Assembly (NCBI RefSeq): GCF_005844325.1
Contig: NZ_SPFY01000005.1
Location: 1 to 64,000 of the forward strand
Direction: 5' to 3'
Origin: Collinsella aerofaciens
GTDB lineage: Bacteria; Actinomycetota; Coriobacteriia; Coriobacteriales; Coriobacteriaceae
Length of the DNA stretch: 64,000 nt
Part shown: one piece after another, positions 21,600 to 30,232 of the stretch
How the letters are laid out: every line of letters begins with the position of its first letter
Position numbering within the stretch: the first letter of the stretch is position 1
Notes under the pieces: model-generated
What the model saw: the letters and a program-made list of their open reading frames with translations, nothing else
Told to the model about the DNA's origin: nothing
The model's database searches: none
Program-made: the position numbers and the translations under genes

Positions 21600-23300
21600 T
21601 TATTCGCCGGCGGGCGGTTGCGGTGCGGGCGAAGACGGGGTCGAGCCCTCGCCACCATCCTGGCGAGGCTTGCGGGAACGGCGACGGCGACGGCGCTTTT
21701 GACCCTGGTCGGCCGAGCCCTCGCCACCGCGATCCTCGCGCGGCTCGCGCTCGTCGCGAGCGGCGCCACGCGAAGCCTTGGCAGCCGCTCCCCCGCCATC
21801 TCCGGGACGACGGCGCGTGACCTTGACCTCGCCATCCGAGACCTGATCGGCCACGGAGGGCACTGAGGGCTTCTGCTGCGCGCCCGAGGAATGGCGACGG
21901 CGCGGACGCGGCGCGCGCTCCTCCTCGCCACGTGACTTGCCGCTCTTGTCGACAGGCGCATCGGAGGCCGAGGCGCCCTTGGAAGCGGCACCAGCCTCGC
22001 GAGCAGCTGCGGCGCGGAAGGCGTCCTCGCGCTCCTCGCTCGACAGATGACGGCGGCGGCGACGTGTGGGGTTCATGCCACCGCCGCGATTCTGCTGCTG
22101 GGGCTGCTGAACCTCGCGCTCGCGAGAGGCGTTCTTGCCCGCGGCTGCAGCCTCGGTAGCATCGCCCGAGCCCGCACGCTTGCGGCGGCGACGGCCACCG
22201 GCGGCCTCCTCGGCCTCGGGCGCCTCGGCCTTGCCGCGGCCCTTTCCGCGGCCACGGCCCTCGCCCTGACCCTGACCGGCGCGAGCATCGGATTCAGCAT
22301 CGCGACGACGGCGCTTAGGCATCGACGTGCCGGCCAGGCGGTCGGCACTCGACAGGCCATCGCCCACGTCGACGCCATTCTCGCGATCGAGTTCCATGAG
22401 CGCCAGGCGCATCTCGGGCGACTCGATGCGCTCGAGCACGTCGCGCGTCACGCAGTCGGGGCGGCAGCTGCAGCCCTGCTCGGCGGCCTTCTTTTTGCAG
22501 CCCTCCGAGCACGTCATATCGGCCAGGTTGACCTTAAAGACTTTACCGTTCTCCAAGCGCAGCACCAGCTGCTCACGCGGCGTGTCATACTCCTGAATAC
22601 GCGCCTTGCCAAGCGGCGTATCGATGAGCGTCTTCTTTTTGGGCGCACGGCTCTTAAAGTCCTTGTACGCCTCGAACTCATAACGCAGGCAGCACATCAG
22701 ACGACCGCACACGCCGCTGATCTTGGAGGAATTGAGCGGCAGGTCTTGCTCTTTTGCCATGCGAATCGAGACGGGTTCAAACTGTCCGCCAAAGCGCGTG
22801 CAGCAGAGCTCCTGTCCGCACTGGGCATAGCCGCCCACCAGGCGGGTCTCGTCGCGCACGCCGATCTGGCGCATATCGACGCGAATGTGCAGCGTCGAGG
22901 ACAGATCCTTGACGAGCTGGCGAAAATCGACGCGCTCCTCGGCCGCAAAGTAGAACACGGCCTTCTCGCCGCCAAACAGGTACTCGACGCCCACCGGCTT
23001 CATCTCGAGGTCGAGCTCCTTGACCAGGCGGCGGAAGTCGACCATGGCCTCGTCGCCCTGGATGGCCAGGTCGTCGGCAAGCTGGAGGTCGATGTCGCTC
23101 GCCACGCGCAGCACGGGCTTGAGCGGCTGACCGATCTCGTCTTGCGGCACCTCAAAGGGATCGGCCGTGACCAGGCCAATCTCGGTTCCGCGCTCGGTGG
23201 AGCAAATGGCATAATCGGCCTCGAGGATATCCAGATCCTGCGGATCGAACCACAGGTCGCGCGAGGCGTAGGTAAACTTAACGGGTACGACTAACGGCAT
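21600..23300 (-). CDS. PSP1/RicT family protein with long basic disordered tail
   Basis: A 566-residue protein. Residues 1-310 are the PSP1 (YaaT/RicT) domain, with the Cys motifs YAQCGQELCCTRFGGQFEPVSI and ISGVCGRLMCCLRYE near 160-215 that in RicT hold Fe-S clusters in the RicAFT complex, which works with RNase Y in mRNA maturation. Residues about 330-566 are an extra low-complexity tail full of Arg/Lys clusters (RRRRR, KRRRRRRSRK), Gly and Glu, probably disordered and RNA-binding. The start overlaps holB by 10 nt, so tmk-holB-ricT are one operon, the usual Gram-positive order. Confidence 0.9.
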   Translation of the reverse strand: MPLVVPVKFTYASRDLWFDPQDLDILEADYAICSTERGTEIGLVTADPFEVPQDEIGQPLKPVLRVASDIDLQLADDLAIQGDEAMVDFRRLVKELDLEMKPVGVEYLFGGEKAVFYFAAEERVDFRQLVKDLSSTLHIRVDMRQIGVRDETRLVGGYAQCGQELCCTRFGGQFEPVSIRMAKEQDLPLNSSKISGVCGRLMCCLRYEFEAYKDFKSRAPKKKTLIDTPLGKARIQEYDTPREQLVLRLENGKVFKVNLADMTCSEGCKKKAAEQGCSCRPDCVTRDVLERIESPEMRLALMELDRENGVDVGDGLSSADRLAGTSMPKRRRRDAESDARAGQGQGEGRGRGKGRGKAEAPEAEEAAGGRRRRKRAGSGDATEAAAAGKNASREREVQQPQQQNRGGGMNPTRRRRRHLSSEEREDAFRAAAAREAGAASKGASASDAPVDKSGKSRGEEERAPRPRRRHSSGAQQKPSVPSVADQVSDGEVKVTRRRPGDGGGAAAKASRGAARDEREPREDRGGEGSADQGQKRRRRRRSRKPRQDGGEGSTPSSPAPQPPAGE

Positions 23301-24418
23301 TTCAGTGCCTTCCTGATATCGAGCAGCATGACCTCGATGGCCAGCTGAGGAGTAACGTTTCTGGCGATGTTGCGCTCGGCGGTTGCGACCGCCTCGAGCG
23401 CCCGCGTGGCACCCGCAACATTCGTCGCGGCGGCAAGCCGCCCGATCGTGTCGCGCACGTCCTCGTTCACAACGTCTGCCGCCTCGTCCTGAAGCGTCAG
23501 CAGCACGTCGCGCATGAGCGTCCGCGCGCTCGCCAGCGCTTCCATAATACCCGAACGCTCGCGCGCGTTGAGTTCGCGCTTGTTGCGGTCCTCAAGCTGC
23601 TTCAATGCTCCACGCGACAGGTAGTCGGCGTTTTGCTCGAGCACCTTTTCCTGCGTGGACTTGACCTCGGCGAGCGGCGCCTTAACGGCGACGATGAGCG
23701 ACTTGGCGCGGCTGAGCACGTCGGCCTCGTCGGCGGCAATGAGTGAGTCGATGGCACGGACCATCTGACGGCGGGCGTCCTGGCGCTCGGCACTCTTAAG
23801 GAACTCGATGCCGCGCGTGGGGCTGCCCGCCACGGCGACGGCCATGCGACAACGCGCGATATCCTGACCAGTGGCACGGCTCACGGCGTGCGCGGCGACG
23901 GCGGGCGACACCAGCCGAAACGGCACGCACTGGCAGCGGCTCACGATGGTGGGCAACATCACGTCTGCCGAGGTGCCCAGCAAGATAAACATAACGCCCT
24001 CGGGCGGCTCCTCGAGTGTTTTGAGCAGTGCGTTGGCGGTGTTGGCGCGCAGCTGCTCGGCACGGTCAATGATGTAGACCTTGGCCTTGGCGCGGATGGG
24101 CGCCAGGGGTACGTCGTCGAGTAGCTCGCGCGTCTGGGCGATGAGGTAGCCCGTGGCGCTCTCGGGCGTGTAATAGTGCACGTCGGGGTGCGTATGACGG
24201 GCGACGCGCACGCAGCTATCGCATGAGCCGCAGCCATCCTGCTCGCACAGGAATGCCTGGGCAAGCGCCCATGCGGCGTCGAGCTTACCGGCACCGGGCG
24301 CGCCCAAAAACAGGTAGGCGTGCGATGCGCGGCCGTTTGCGATGGCGTTGGTCAAAAAGTCGCGCACGCGCTGTTGGGTGTCGAGCTTGGCGAGCAGGCT
24401 TGCCTGAGCGGGGGCCAT
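23291..24418 (-). CDS. holB: DNA polymerase III delta' subunit
   Basis: A 375-residue clamp-loader subunit starting at the ATG at 24418, one base after the tmk stop. The AAA+ fold shows ASHAYLFLGAPGAGKLDAAWALAQ (P-loop GxxGxGK followed by Leu, so a degenerate Walker A), a zinc module CEQDGCGSCDSCVRVARHTHPDVH, KVYIIDRAEQL (Walker B region) and the sensor/arginine-finger GTSADVMLPTIVSRCQ. It sits with the gamma/tau and delta subunits in the clamp loader. The 3' end overlaps the RicT gene by 10 nt. Confidence 0.92.
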   Translation of the reverse strand: MAPAQASLLAKLDTQQRVRDFLTNAIANGRASHAYLFLGAPGAGKLDAAWALAQAFLCEQDGCGSCDSCVRVARHTHPDVHYYTPESATGYLIAQTRELLDDVPLAPIRAKAKVYIIDRAEQLRANTANALLKTLEEPPEGVMFILLGTSADVMLPTIVSRCQCVPFRLVSPAVAAHAVSRATGQDIARCRMAVAVAGSPTRGIEFLKSAERQDARRQMVRAIDSLIAADEADVLSRAKSLIVAVKAPLAEVKSTQEKVLEQNADYLSRGALKQLEDRNKRELNARERSGIMEALASARTLMRDVLLTLQDEAADVVNEDVRDTIGRLAAATNVAGATRALEAVATAERNIARNVTPQLAIEVMLLDIRKALKCR

Positions 24419-24419
24419 G

Positions 24420-25103
24420 TTACTCGGCCTCCTTGGCAAGCGCGGAGGCGACGGCGTCTTGGGGAATGTCGAGACCGTACGCGCGAACCTGTTCGGCCGT
24501 CTTCTCGAAGACTTCCTCGACGGTCGCAGTGGCGTCGATGAGCTTTACGCGGTTTGGCTCCTCGGCAGCAATTGCGCAAAAACCCTGGTAGACACGATCT
24601 TGGAAGGCCATGCCCTTAGCCTCCATGCGATCTGCCGCGCCACGGGCTGCCATGCGCAGCGCCGCCTGCTCGGGCGTGATGTGATAGACGAGTGTGAGCG
24701 CCGGGTGCGTCCCCGCGACGGCCAGGTTGTTGGCATCGCGCACTATCTGGCGATCGAGGCCATCGGCAAACGCCTGGTAGCAGGTCGTGGAATCGTAGAA
24801 GCGGTCGCACAGGACCACCTTGCCGGCAGCGAGGGCGGGCGCGATGGCCTCGTGCACCAGCTGGGCACGGGCGGCCTCATACAGCAGCAGCTCGCAAGTG
24901 TCGCCCATCGCCGTATTGGCGGGGTCGAGCAGCAGAGCACGGATCTTTTCGCTGATGGCGGTACCGCCCGGCTCGCGCAGGCTCACAACCTGGTAGCCGG
25001 CAAGGTCGAGCGCGCGGGCAAGCAAGCGCGCCTGCGTGGACTTGCCGGCGCCATCGACGCCCTCGAGCGTAATGAAGCTATGTTGAGCGGGCTCAAAAGC
25101 CAT
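24420..25103 (-). CDS. tmk: dTMP kinase
   Basis: A 227-residue thymidylate kinase: ITLEGVDGAGKSTQARLLA (P-loop, residues 11-29), SLREPGGTAISEKIR (DRX/substrate loop, 41-55), VVLCDRFYDSTTCYQAFADGLD near 95-115, and the lid segment with AADRMEAKGMAFQDRVYQGF. It makes dTDP for DNA synthesis. First gene of tmk-holB-ricT-comF. The upstream 110 bp hold the palindromic repeat at 25213-25281. Confidence 0.95.
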   Translation of the reverse strand: MAFEPAQHSFITLEGVDGAGKSTQARLLARALDLAGYQVVSLREPGGTAISEKIRALLLDPANTAMGDTCELLLYEAARAQLVHEAIAPALAAGKVVLCDRFYDSTTCYQAFADGLDRQIVRDANNLAVAGTHPALTLVYHITPEQAALRMAARGAADRMEAKGMAFQDRVYQGFCAIAAEEPNRVKLIDATATVEEVFEKTAEQVRAYGLDIPQDAVASALAKEAE

Positions 25104-25212
25104 GGGCGCAGCCCCTTCCTACAAGGCGCGTAAATGCAGATATATCAACCAAACCATGATACCCCAGTGCTCGGCGCGTCCCAAATCCAACCTAGCCATC
25201 GAGGCATCCCCG

Positions 25213-25281
25213 AAGTTGCGGTGAAATAGGGACTGATTAAAGCTCTGAGACCGCCAAACAGTCCCTATTTCACCGCAACTT
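25213..25281. repeat. Palindromic intergenic repeat, copy 1
   Basis: Perfect 23-bp arms (25213-25235 and 25259-25281; core TTGCGGTGAAATAGGGAC) enclose 23 bp. A second copy with 17-bp matching arms lies at 26354-26417, so two copies flank the zinc-ribbon gene. The form fits REP/REPIN-type elements; either copy could also act as a bidirectional terminator. Confidence 0.8.
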
Positions 25282-25349
25282 ATGAAGGGGAATTTTGGAC
25301 GCTGGGTATAATCGTCGTATTGCATTGAAATGTGGCGAAAGGAGTGGCA

Positions 25350-26333
25350 ATGTCTCGGTATTGCGCCTCGTGCGGCAAGCTTCTTGCAGATAATGCCAAG
25401 TTCTGCACCTCGTGCGGTGCACCCGTTGAGCAAACAACCGCGAGCGATAGCCAGCCCGCTTTTGAGCAGACCGGCTCCCTTGATACGCCGCAAGCCAAGG
25501 CGGACGACCCCCTCGTCTATCGCCACGACCCCGCCGCAAGCCCTGCGGCCGTCGAGACCACGCAGCGCATACCCGTCGCGAGCGGCTCGCCCCAACAGGA
25601 GCCGGCTCCCGCATACACGCCCGCTTCGCCACAGACCCCCGCTCCCAAAAAGAGCGGCACCGGGCCGCTTATCGCCGTTATTGTTGTGCTGGTGGCGATC
25701 ATCATCGCCCTGGTCGTTTTCTTTGTGATCAAGCCTTTCGACAACGCCGCCACGCAGACGACTGCCGAGGTAGCTAAGCTGCACCATGACGTCGACGACG
25801 ATGACCTAAAGCCTCTCGGCGATCCCAACAGCCTGTACGACGATGACGACGATGACGACGAGGATGGCAGCGAAGCAACGCTCTCCGAGCAGAACCTCTA
25901 CCGCCGACTGAGCGAATACTACGACTTGCTCGAAGACCTCGACAACTACGTCCGTGGCTGCGCGCAGAACTTCAACGGCAGCTATCTGGAAGAGGATCGA
26001 ACCACCCGCCAAAATCTCGCCGACGTCGCCGAGCGCACAGAGGACACCATCGAGCAGTATTACGACATCGTCGAGGACCTGGACGTCCCGACGAGCTCCA
26101 AGAACTACAGCTCCTGGAAGGACATCATCGCCCTGTACGACGACCTGGATCACCGCATTGACGCAATCTGTGATGCCTGGGAGATCAGCCTGAAATACGC
26201 CAAGCCTGCGGACCACAAGAATGAGATCGTGGCGCCGCTGTCGCGCGACAACGTGGCGGGCACCAATGACAATAAGTACCGCCTAGACTTTGAGGAACGC
26301 TATCCCGGCGCCAAGCCTGTCGAGGTGAAGTAA
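25350..26333 (+). CDS. Zinc-ribbon membrane protein with acidic outer domain
   Basis: A 327-residue protein from the ATG at 25350, preceded by GAAAGGAG. The first 25 residues are a zinc ribbon (YCASCGKLLADNAKFCTSCGAPV, four Cys). A Pro/Ala-rich linker, a membrane helix near residues 107-130 (LIAVIVVLVAIIIALVVFFVI), an Asp run (DDDDDDDED near 165) and a helical, acidic outer domain with Tyr-rich segments (YDLLEDLDNYVRG, EQYYDIVEDLDV) follow. Such zinc-ribbon TM proteins are common in Gram-positives and of unknown role. It is the only plus-strand gene between tmk and the topoisomerase and is bracketed by a palindromic repeat. Confidence 0.85.
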   Translation: MSRYCASCGKLLADNAKFCTSCGAPVEQTTASDSQPAFEQTGSLDTPQAKADDPLVYRHDPAASPAAVETTQRIPVASGSPQQEPAPAYTPASPQTPAPKKSGTGPLIAVIVVLVAIIIALVVFFVIKPFDNAATQTTAEVAKLHHDVDDDDLKPLGDPNSLYDDDDDDDEDGSEATLSEQNLYRRLSEYYDLLEDLDNYVRGCAQNFNGSYLEEDRTTRQNLADVAERTEDTIEQYYDIVEDLDVPTSSKNYSSWKDIIALYDDLDHRIDAICDAWEISLKYAKPADHKNEIVAPLSRDNVAGTNDNKYRLDFEERYPGAKPVEVK

Positions 26334-26353
26334 TCCCAACAACTGATCAAATC

Positions 26354-26417
26354 TTGCGGTGAAATAGGGATTAATTAGGCCTTTTGCCAGCAAAAACAGT
26401 CCCTATTTCACCGCAAC
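26354..26417. repeat. Palindromic intergenic repeat, copy 2
   Basis: TTGCGGTGAAATAGGGA (26354-26370) pairs with TCCCTATTTCACCGCAA (26400-26416) around a 29-bp centre. Same family as 25213-25281; the right arm with CAGTCCC and AACTT matches that copy most fully. Confidence 0.8.
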
Positions 26418-26484
26418 TTAGAAGTGGGGCCGGGCGCGCATTTGCATTTGCGCGCCCGGCCCCGCCGCGTCTATATGTGCTCGG

Positions 26485-29076
26485 TTACTTGTCGGCGGCC
26501 TTCTTGGTGGTCGTCTTTTTTGCGGTCGTCTTCTTGGCGGCAGTTGCTTTCTTAGCCGTGGTCTTCTTTGCCGCCGTCGTCTTCTTTGCCGCGCTCGCCT
26601 TGGTCGTGGTCTTGCGGCCGCGGGCCGGCTTTTTCTCCTTGGTCGGGCAGTCCATGTTCACGCAGATGCGCCACGGACCGCGCGCCGTGTTGACCACCAC
26701 GATGGGGGCGCCGCACTCGGGGCATGTCTCACCCGTCGCCTCGAGCTTACCGCGCGCCGGCAGAGGATAGCTCACGCCGCAGTCATCGTAGTTGGTGCAG
26801 CGGATAAAGCGCTTGCCGCTCTTCTCGCTCTTGTGCGCGATCAGGTCGCCATGGCGTCCGGCCTCGGCGCACACCTTGCACTCGCCCACCTTAAGGTCAG
26901 GCTCGTAGTTGGTGGGGCACGTGGGGTTCACGCAAATCTCGAAGGCCTTCTGGCGGAACGGCTGGCACTTAATGCGCGGCGCGCCGCACTCGGGGCACAC
27001 GGCTGCCTCGCCCTCGAGCGGGCTTACCTTGACGCCGCTCGGCACCGGATAGGTCACATCGCAGTCGGGCCAGCCCATGCAGCCAATGAAGCTGCCACGG
27101 GTCTTGGCGCTCGTCTTCATAACCAGGTCCTTGCCGCACTTGGGGCAAGCGCCCACGCGCGCATCGGCCGTGACGGCGTCGCTGATGGCGTCGCCCAACT
27201 CCTGCGTGTGCTTGAGCAGCTCGTCGAGCACACCAGCCAGCAGCGCGCGCGAGTGCGTCACTACATGCTCTTCGGTATCCTCGCCGCGCTCCACACGGGT
27301 CATGTCGCCATCGAGCTCGCTGGTCATATCGGGGCTCGTGATGCGCGGGGCAAACTGCGTCAGTGCATCGATGATGGCGATGCCCAGCTGACTCGGCTCC
27401 ACGGGATCGTTTTTGAGGTAGCGCACGGCGTACAGGCGCTCAATGATGCTCGCGCGCGTGGACTTGGTGCCCAGGCCGCGCTTTTCCATCTCCTGCACGA
27501 GCTTGCCCTGGCTGTAGCGCGCGGGCGGCTCGGTCTGCTTGGCCTCGAGTTTAATGTCGAACACGTCGACCGTATCGCCCTGCTCCAGCGGCGGCATCTG
27601 CTCGTCGCGCTTGAGTCCGTACGGGTACGCCTCGCGGAAACCCGGGGTCACGAGCACATCGCCCGAAGCCACGAACGGCTCACCGTTCACGTCGAGCTCG
27701 AGCTTAGTGTTTTCGATGGTCGCGGGACCCATAAGCGTCGCTAGGAAGCGGCGGGCGATGAGGTCGTAGAGCTTGCGTTGGCCGCCGTCGAGCGTGGACG
27801 GATCGCCCTCGCCCGTGGGATAGATAGGCGGGTGGTCGGTGGTCTCGACTTTGCCGCGCGTGGGCTTCATAGGGCCGGCGAGCACCTTTTTGCACACGGG
27901 CGCCAGCGCCGGGTTGATCTTTGCCAGGTCGCTCACCACGGCGCCCAGATCGAGCGTCGCGGGGTACACGGTGTTGTCGACACGCGGGTAGCTGATGAGG
28001 CCCGCCATGTAGAGGGACTCGGCGATGCGCATGGTACGCGCAGGCGAGATGCCCTCGGCTGCGGCGGCAGCCTGCAGCGAGGTGGTCGCAAACGGCGTGG
28101 GCGGCTGCTGCTTGCGCGAGCGCTTGGTCACCGCGGCGACGGTTGCCGTCTTGGCACCGTCAACGTGACCGTACGCCGTCTCAGCAGCATCCTTGTCGGT
28201 AAAGCGCGCCGTCTTGTGCGCGATCTTAAAGCGATCGTCCTCGGCAGCGCCTTGCGCGGCGCCCATGCCGCGAATCTGCCAATAGTCCTCGGGCACAAAC
28301 GCCATGCGCTCGCGTTCGCGCTCGACCACCAGGGCAAGCGTCGGCGTCTGCACGCGGCCGGCGGAACGCACGTTGCCAAAGCCGCCAAACTTGGCGAGCG
28401 TCAGGTAGCGCGTGAGCACCGCACCCCAAATGAGGTCGATGTGCTGACGGCTCTCGCCGGCGTCGGCCAGGTTCTGGTCGAGCGAGACGAGGTTATCGAA
28501 GGCCTGCGTGATCTCGGCCTTGGTAAACGAAGAATACTGGGCGCGGGCGACCGGCAAGTCGGGCGCCACCTCGCGCACCTTGTTGAGGGCGTCCGAACCG
28601 ATCAGCTCGCCCTCGCGATCGAAGTCCGTGGCAATGATGACGCTGTCGGACTTTTTGGCGAGGTTCTTAAGCGAGCGAATGAGCTCTTTCTCAGCCGGCA
28701 ACTTAATGACGGGCGCCCAGGTGAGGTAAGGCAGACTCTCGAGCTTCCAGCCCTTAATGGAGATGCCATCGGCAAGGAACGGCTTACGCTTGGTGTCGTA
28801 AGGCGGACGCGCCAGGCCATCGGGCATGTCGGCCGGCAGTATCTCGCCGTCCTCGGTGACCGAATACCAGCCCAGCTTTTTATCGAACAGCACGCTGTCG
28901 CAAAAATCAGGCGCAAGGATGTGACCGGCAAGGCCGATCGTCACGCACTCCTCGCCCTTCCACTCAAAGCGGTAGATGGCGGTGTTGTACACCTTGTCCT
29001 TTTTGGGTTTGCCCGTGGACAGACGCTCGGCGATCTGACGCGCGGCGTCATTTTTCTCGGCGATGATGAGCTTCAA
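26485..29076 (-). CDS. Archaeal-type DNA topoisomerase I (type IA) with histone H1-like tail
   Basis: An 863-residue type IA topoisomerase. MKLIIAEKNDAARQIAERLS starts the Toprim domain; VTIGLAGHILAPDF (residues about 45-58) and ATDFDREGELIG (149-160) complete it; RSAGRVQTPTLALVVERE (237-254) and GLISYPRVDNT with catalytic Tyr363 form the core. At least two CPKCGKD/CPECGAP-type zinc fingers follow, and the last 50 residues are KKTTAKK-type repeats. The GLSGHI-like loop and overall layout match archaeal TopA more than bacterial TopA or TopB. It relaxes negative supercoils. Whether the cell also has a standard TopA cannot be seen here. Confidence 0.85.
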   Translation of the reverse strand: MKLIIAEKNDAARQIAERLSTGKPKKDKVYNTAIYRFEWKGEECVTIGLAGHILAPDFCDSVLFDKKLGWYSVTEDGEILPADMPDGLARPPYDTKRKPFLADGISIKGWKLESLPYLTWAPVIKLPAEKELIRSLKNLAKKSDSVIIATDFDREGELIGSDALNKVREVAPDLPVARAQYSSFTKAEITQAFDNLVSLDQNLADAGESRQHIDLIWGAVLTRYLTLAKFGGFGNVRSAGRVQTPTLALVVERERERMAFVPEDYWQIRGMGAAQGAAEDDRFKIAHKTARFTDKDAAETAYGHVDGAKTATVAAVTKRSRKQQPPTPFATTSLQAAAAAEGISPARTMRIAESLYMAGLISYPRVDNTVYPATLDLGAVVSDLAKINPALAPVCKKVLAGPMKPTRGKVETTDHPPIYPTGEGDPSTLDGGQRKLYDLIARRFLATLMGPATIENTKLELDVNGEPFVASGDVLVTPGFREAYPYGLKRDEQMPPLEQGDTVDVFDIKLEAKQTEPPARYSQGKLVQEMEKRGLGTKSTRASIIERLYAVRYLKNDPVEPSQLGIAIIDALTQFAPRITSPDMTSELDGDMTRVERGEDTEEHVVTHSRALLAGVLDELLKHTQELGDAISDAVTADARVGACPKCGKDLVMKTSAKTRGSFIGCMGWPDCDVTYPVPSGVKVSPLEGEAAVCPECGAPRIKCQPFRQKAFEICVNPTCPTNYEPDLKVGECKVCAEAGRHGDLIAHKSEKSGKRFIRCTNYDDCGVSYPLPARGKLEATGETCPECGAPIVVVNTARGPWRICVNMDCPTKEKKPARGRKTTTKASAAKKTTAAKKTTAKKATAAKKTTAKKTTTKKAADK

Positions 29077-29130
29077 AAGAGGCTCCTATCTCGTGTCTCT
29101 GCGGCTACGCCCGCCCGTATGGCGGCCGAT

Positions 29131-29814
29131 TTACGCCCTTGCTTGCTCGATCTGCCCGATGAGCCAATCGCACCAGGCATCCATGCCCTCGCCCTTGCGC
29201 GCGCTCACGGCAAACCGCGGCGCCTGCGGATTGAGGTCATCGAGTGTCTTAGTATACCTATCCATGTCAAAATCGAAAGCCGGAGCCACGTCAACCTTGT
29301 TGAGCAGCTGTGCGCCGGCGTGCTGGAAGATGCCCGGGTACTTGATAGGCTTGTCGTCGCCCTCGGGCACCGAGAGAATCATGATGGACAGGTTCTCGCC
29401 CAGGTCAAAGTCGACCGGGCAGACCAGGTTGCCCACGTTTTCGATAAAGATGACGTCGATGTTCTCCAGACCGACGGCCTGGTCGAACGCGTCAACGGCC
29501 TCCATGATCATGTTGCCCTCGAGGTGGCACAGGCCACCCGTGTTGATCTGGATGGCGGGCATGCCGGCTTCCTTCATGGTGATGGCGTCGACATCCGAGG
29601 CAATATCGCCCTCGATGACGGCACAGCGCAGGCCAGCCTTGTCGCGCAGGCGCTCGTTGGTGCCCAGGATCGTGGTGGTCTTGCCCGAACCGGGGCTCGA
29701 CAGCACATTGATCACATAGGTGTTTGTCTCTTTAAATCGCTGTCGCAGCTGATCTGCCAGGCGCTCGTTGCGCGACAGGATCGGCGACGCGATATCAATC
29801 GTTTTCTCAGCCAT
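29131..29814 (-). CDS. hypB: Hydrogenase nickel-insertion GTPase HypB
   Basis: A 227-residue SIMIBI-class GTPase: INVLSSPGSGKTTTI (P-loop, residues 35-49), AVIEGDIASDVDA near 65, INTGGLCHLEGNMI (conserved Cys-His metal site) near 89-102, IFIENVGNLVCP near 121-132, and LLNKVDVAP near 168. It loads nickel into [NiFe] hydrogenase together with HypA. The His-rich N-terminus of some HypB proteins is absent. It lies 55 nt after hypA. The hydrogenase structural genes are not in the window. Confidence 0.95.
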   Translation of the reverse strand: MAEKTIDIASPILSRNERLADQLRQRFKETNTYVINVLSSPGSGKTTTILGTNERLRDKAGLRCAVIEGDIASDVDAITMKEAGMPAIQINTGGLCHLEGNMIMEAVDAFDQAVGLENIDVIFIENVGNLVCPVDFDLGENLSIMILSVPEGDDKPIKYPGIFQHAGAQLLNKVDVAPAFDFDMDRYTKTLDDLNPQAPRFAVSARKGEGMDAWCDWLIGQIEQARA

Positions 29815-29869
29815 ACTCAGCGCTCCTTACTTTTGCCCCTTTATACCCCGTCCCCAGGTGGCTGATGGG

Positions 29870-30226
29870 CTAATCGTCGGGGGTTTCGATTTCGATACTT
29901 GCGATGTCGAGTTCGCGGCCGTGCAGCAGGCGCACGTTGGCGCCGCCACATTGGGGACAGCGGCAATGGAAGCGATCGTGCTCAAAGACCTCCCCGCAGT
30001 CCAGACACTCGCTTTGTGGATGGACTTCCTCCACGGCAAGCTCGCAGCCTCGCGTGAGCGAGTCCTCATCGCGAAATGTCTCCCACGCAAAGTCGAGCGC
30101 CTCGCGCACAACTTCGGTCATATCCCCGATACGCAGCGTTACCAAAACGGCGCGCGAGGCCCCCGCCCCACGCGCCGCGCGAATCACTGTATCGAGTATG
30201 CCGTTGACAATGCCAACCTCGTGCAT
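29870..30226 (-). CDS. hypA: Hydrogenase nickel-insertion protein HypA
   Basis: A 118-residue HypA with the N-terminal nickel site MHEVGIV (His2), and a C-terminal zinc site CLDCGEVF ... CRCPQCGG. It passes nickel to the hydrogenase large subunit with HypB. The ATG lies 6 nt after the tatC stop, so tatA/B-tatC-hypA-hypB form one operon, linking Tat export with hydrogenase maturation. Confidence 0.95.
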   Translation of the reverse strand: MHEVGIVNGILDTVIRAARGAGASRAVLVTLRIGDMTEVVREALDFAWETFRDEDSLTRGCELAVEEVHPQSECLDCGEVFEHDRFHCRCPQCGGANVRLLHGRELDIASIEIETPDD

Positions 30227-30232
30227 ACCGAT

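Noticed and set aside
25213-25281. Palindrome read as a simple terminator of tmk or the zinc-ribbon gene
   Set aside because: It lies upstream of both genes and has no T-run; a second copy downstream favours a repeat element.
25119-25787. A minus-strand 222-codon frame over the zinc-ribbon gene
   Set aside because: It runs through a palindromic repeat and is antisense to a gene with zinc and membrane motifs.
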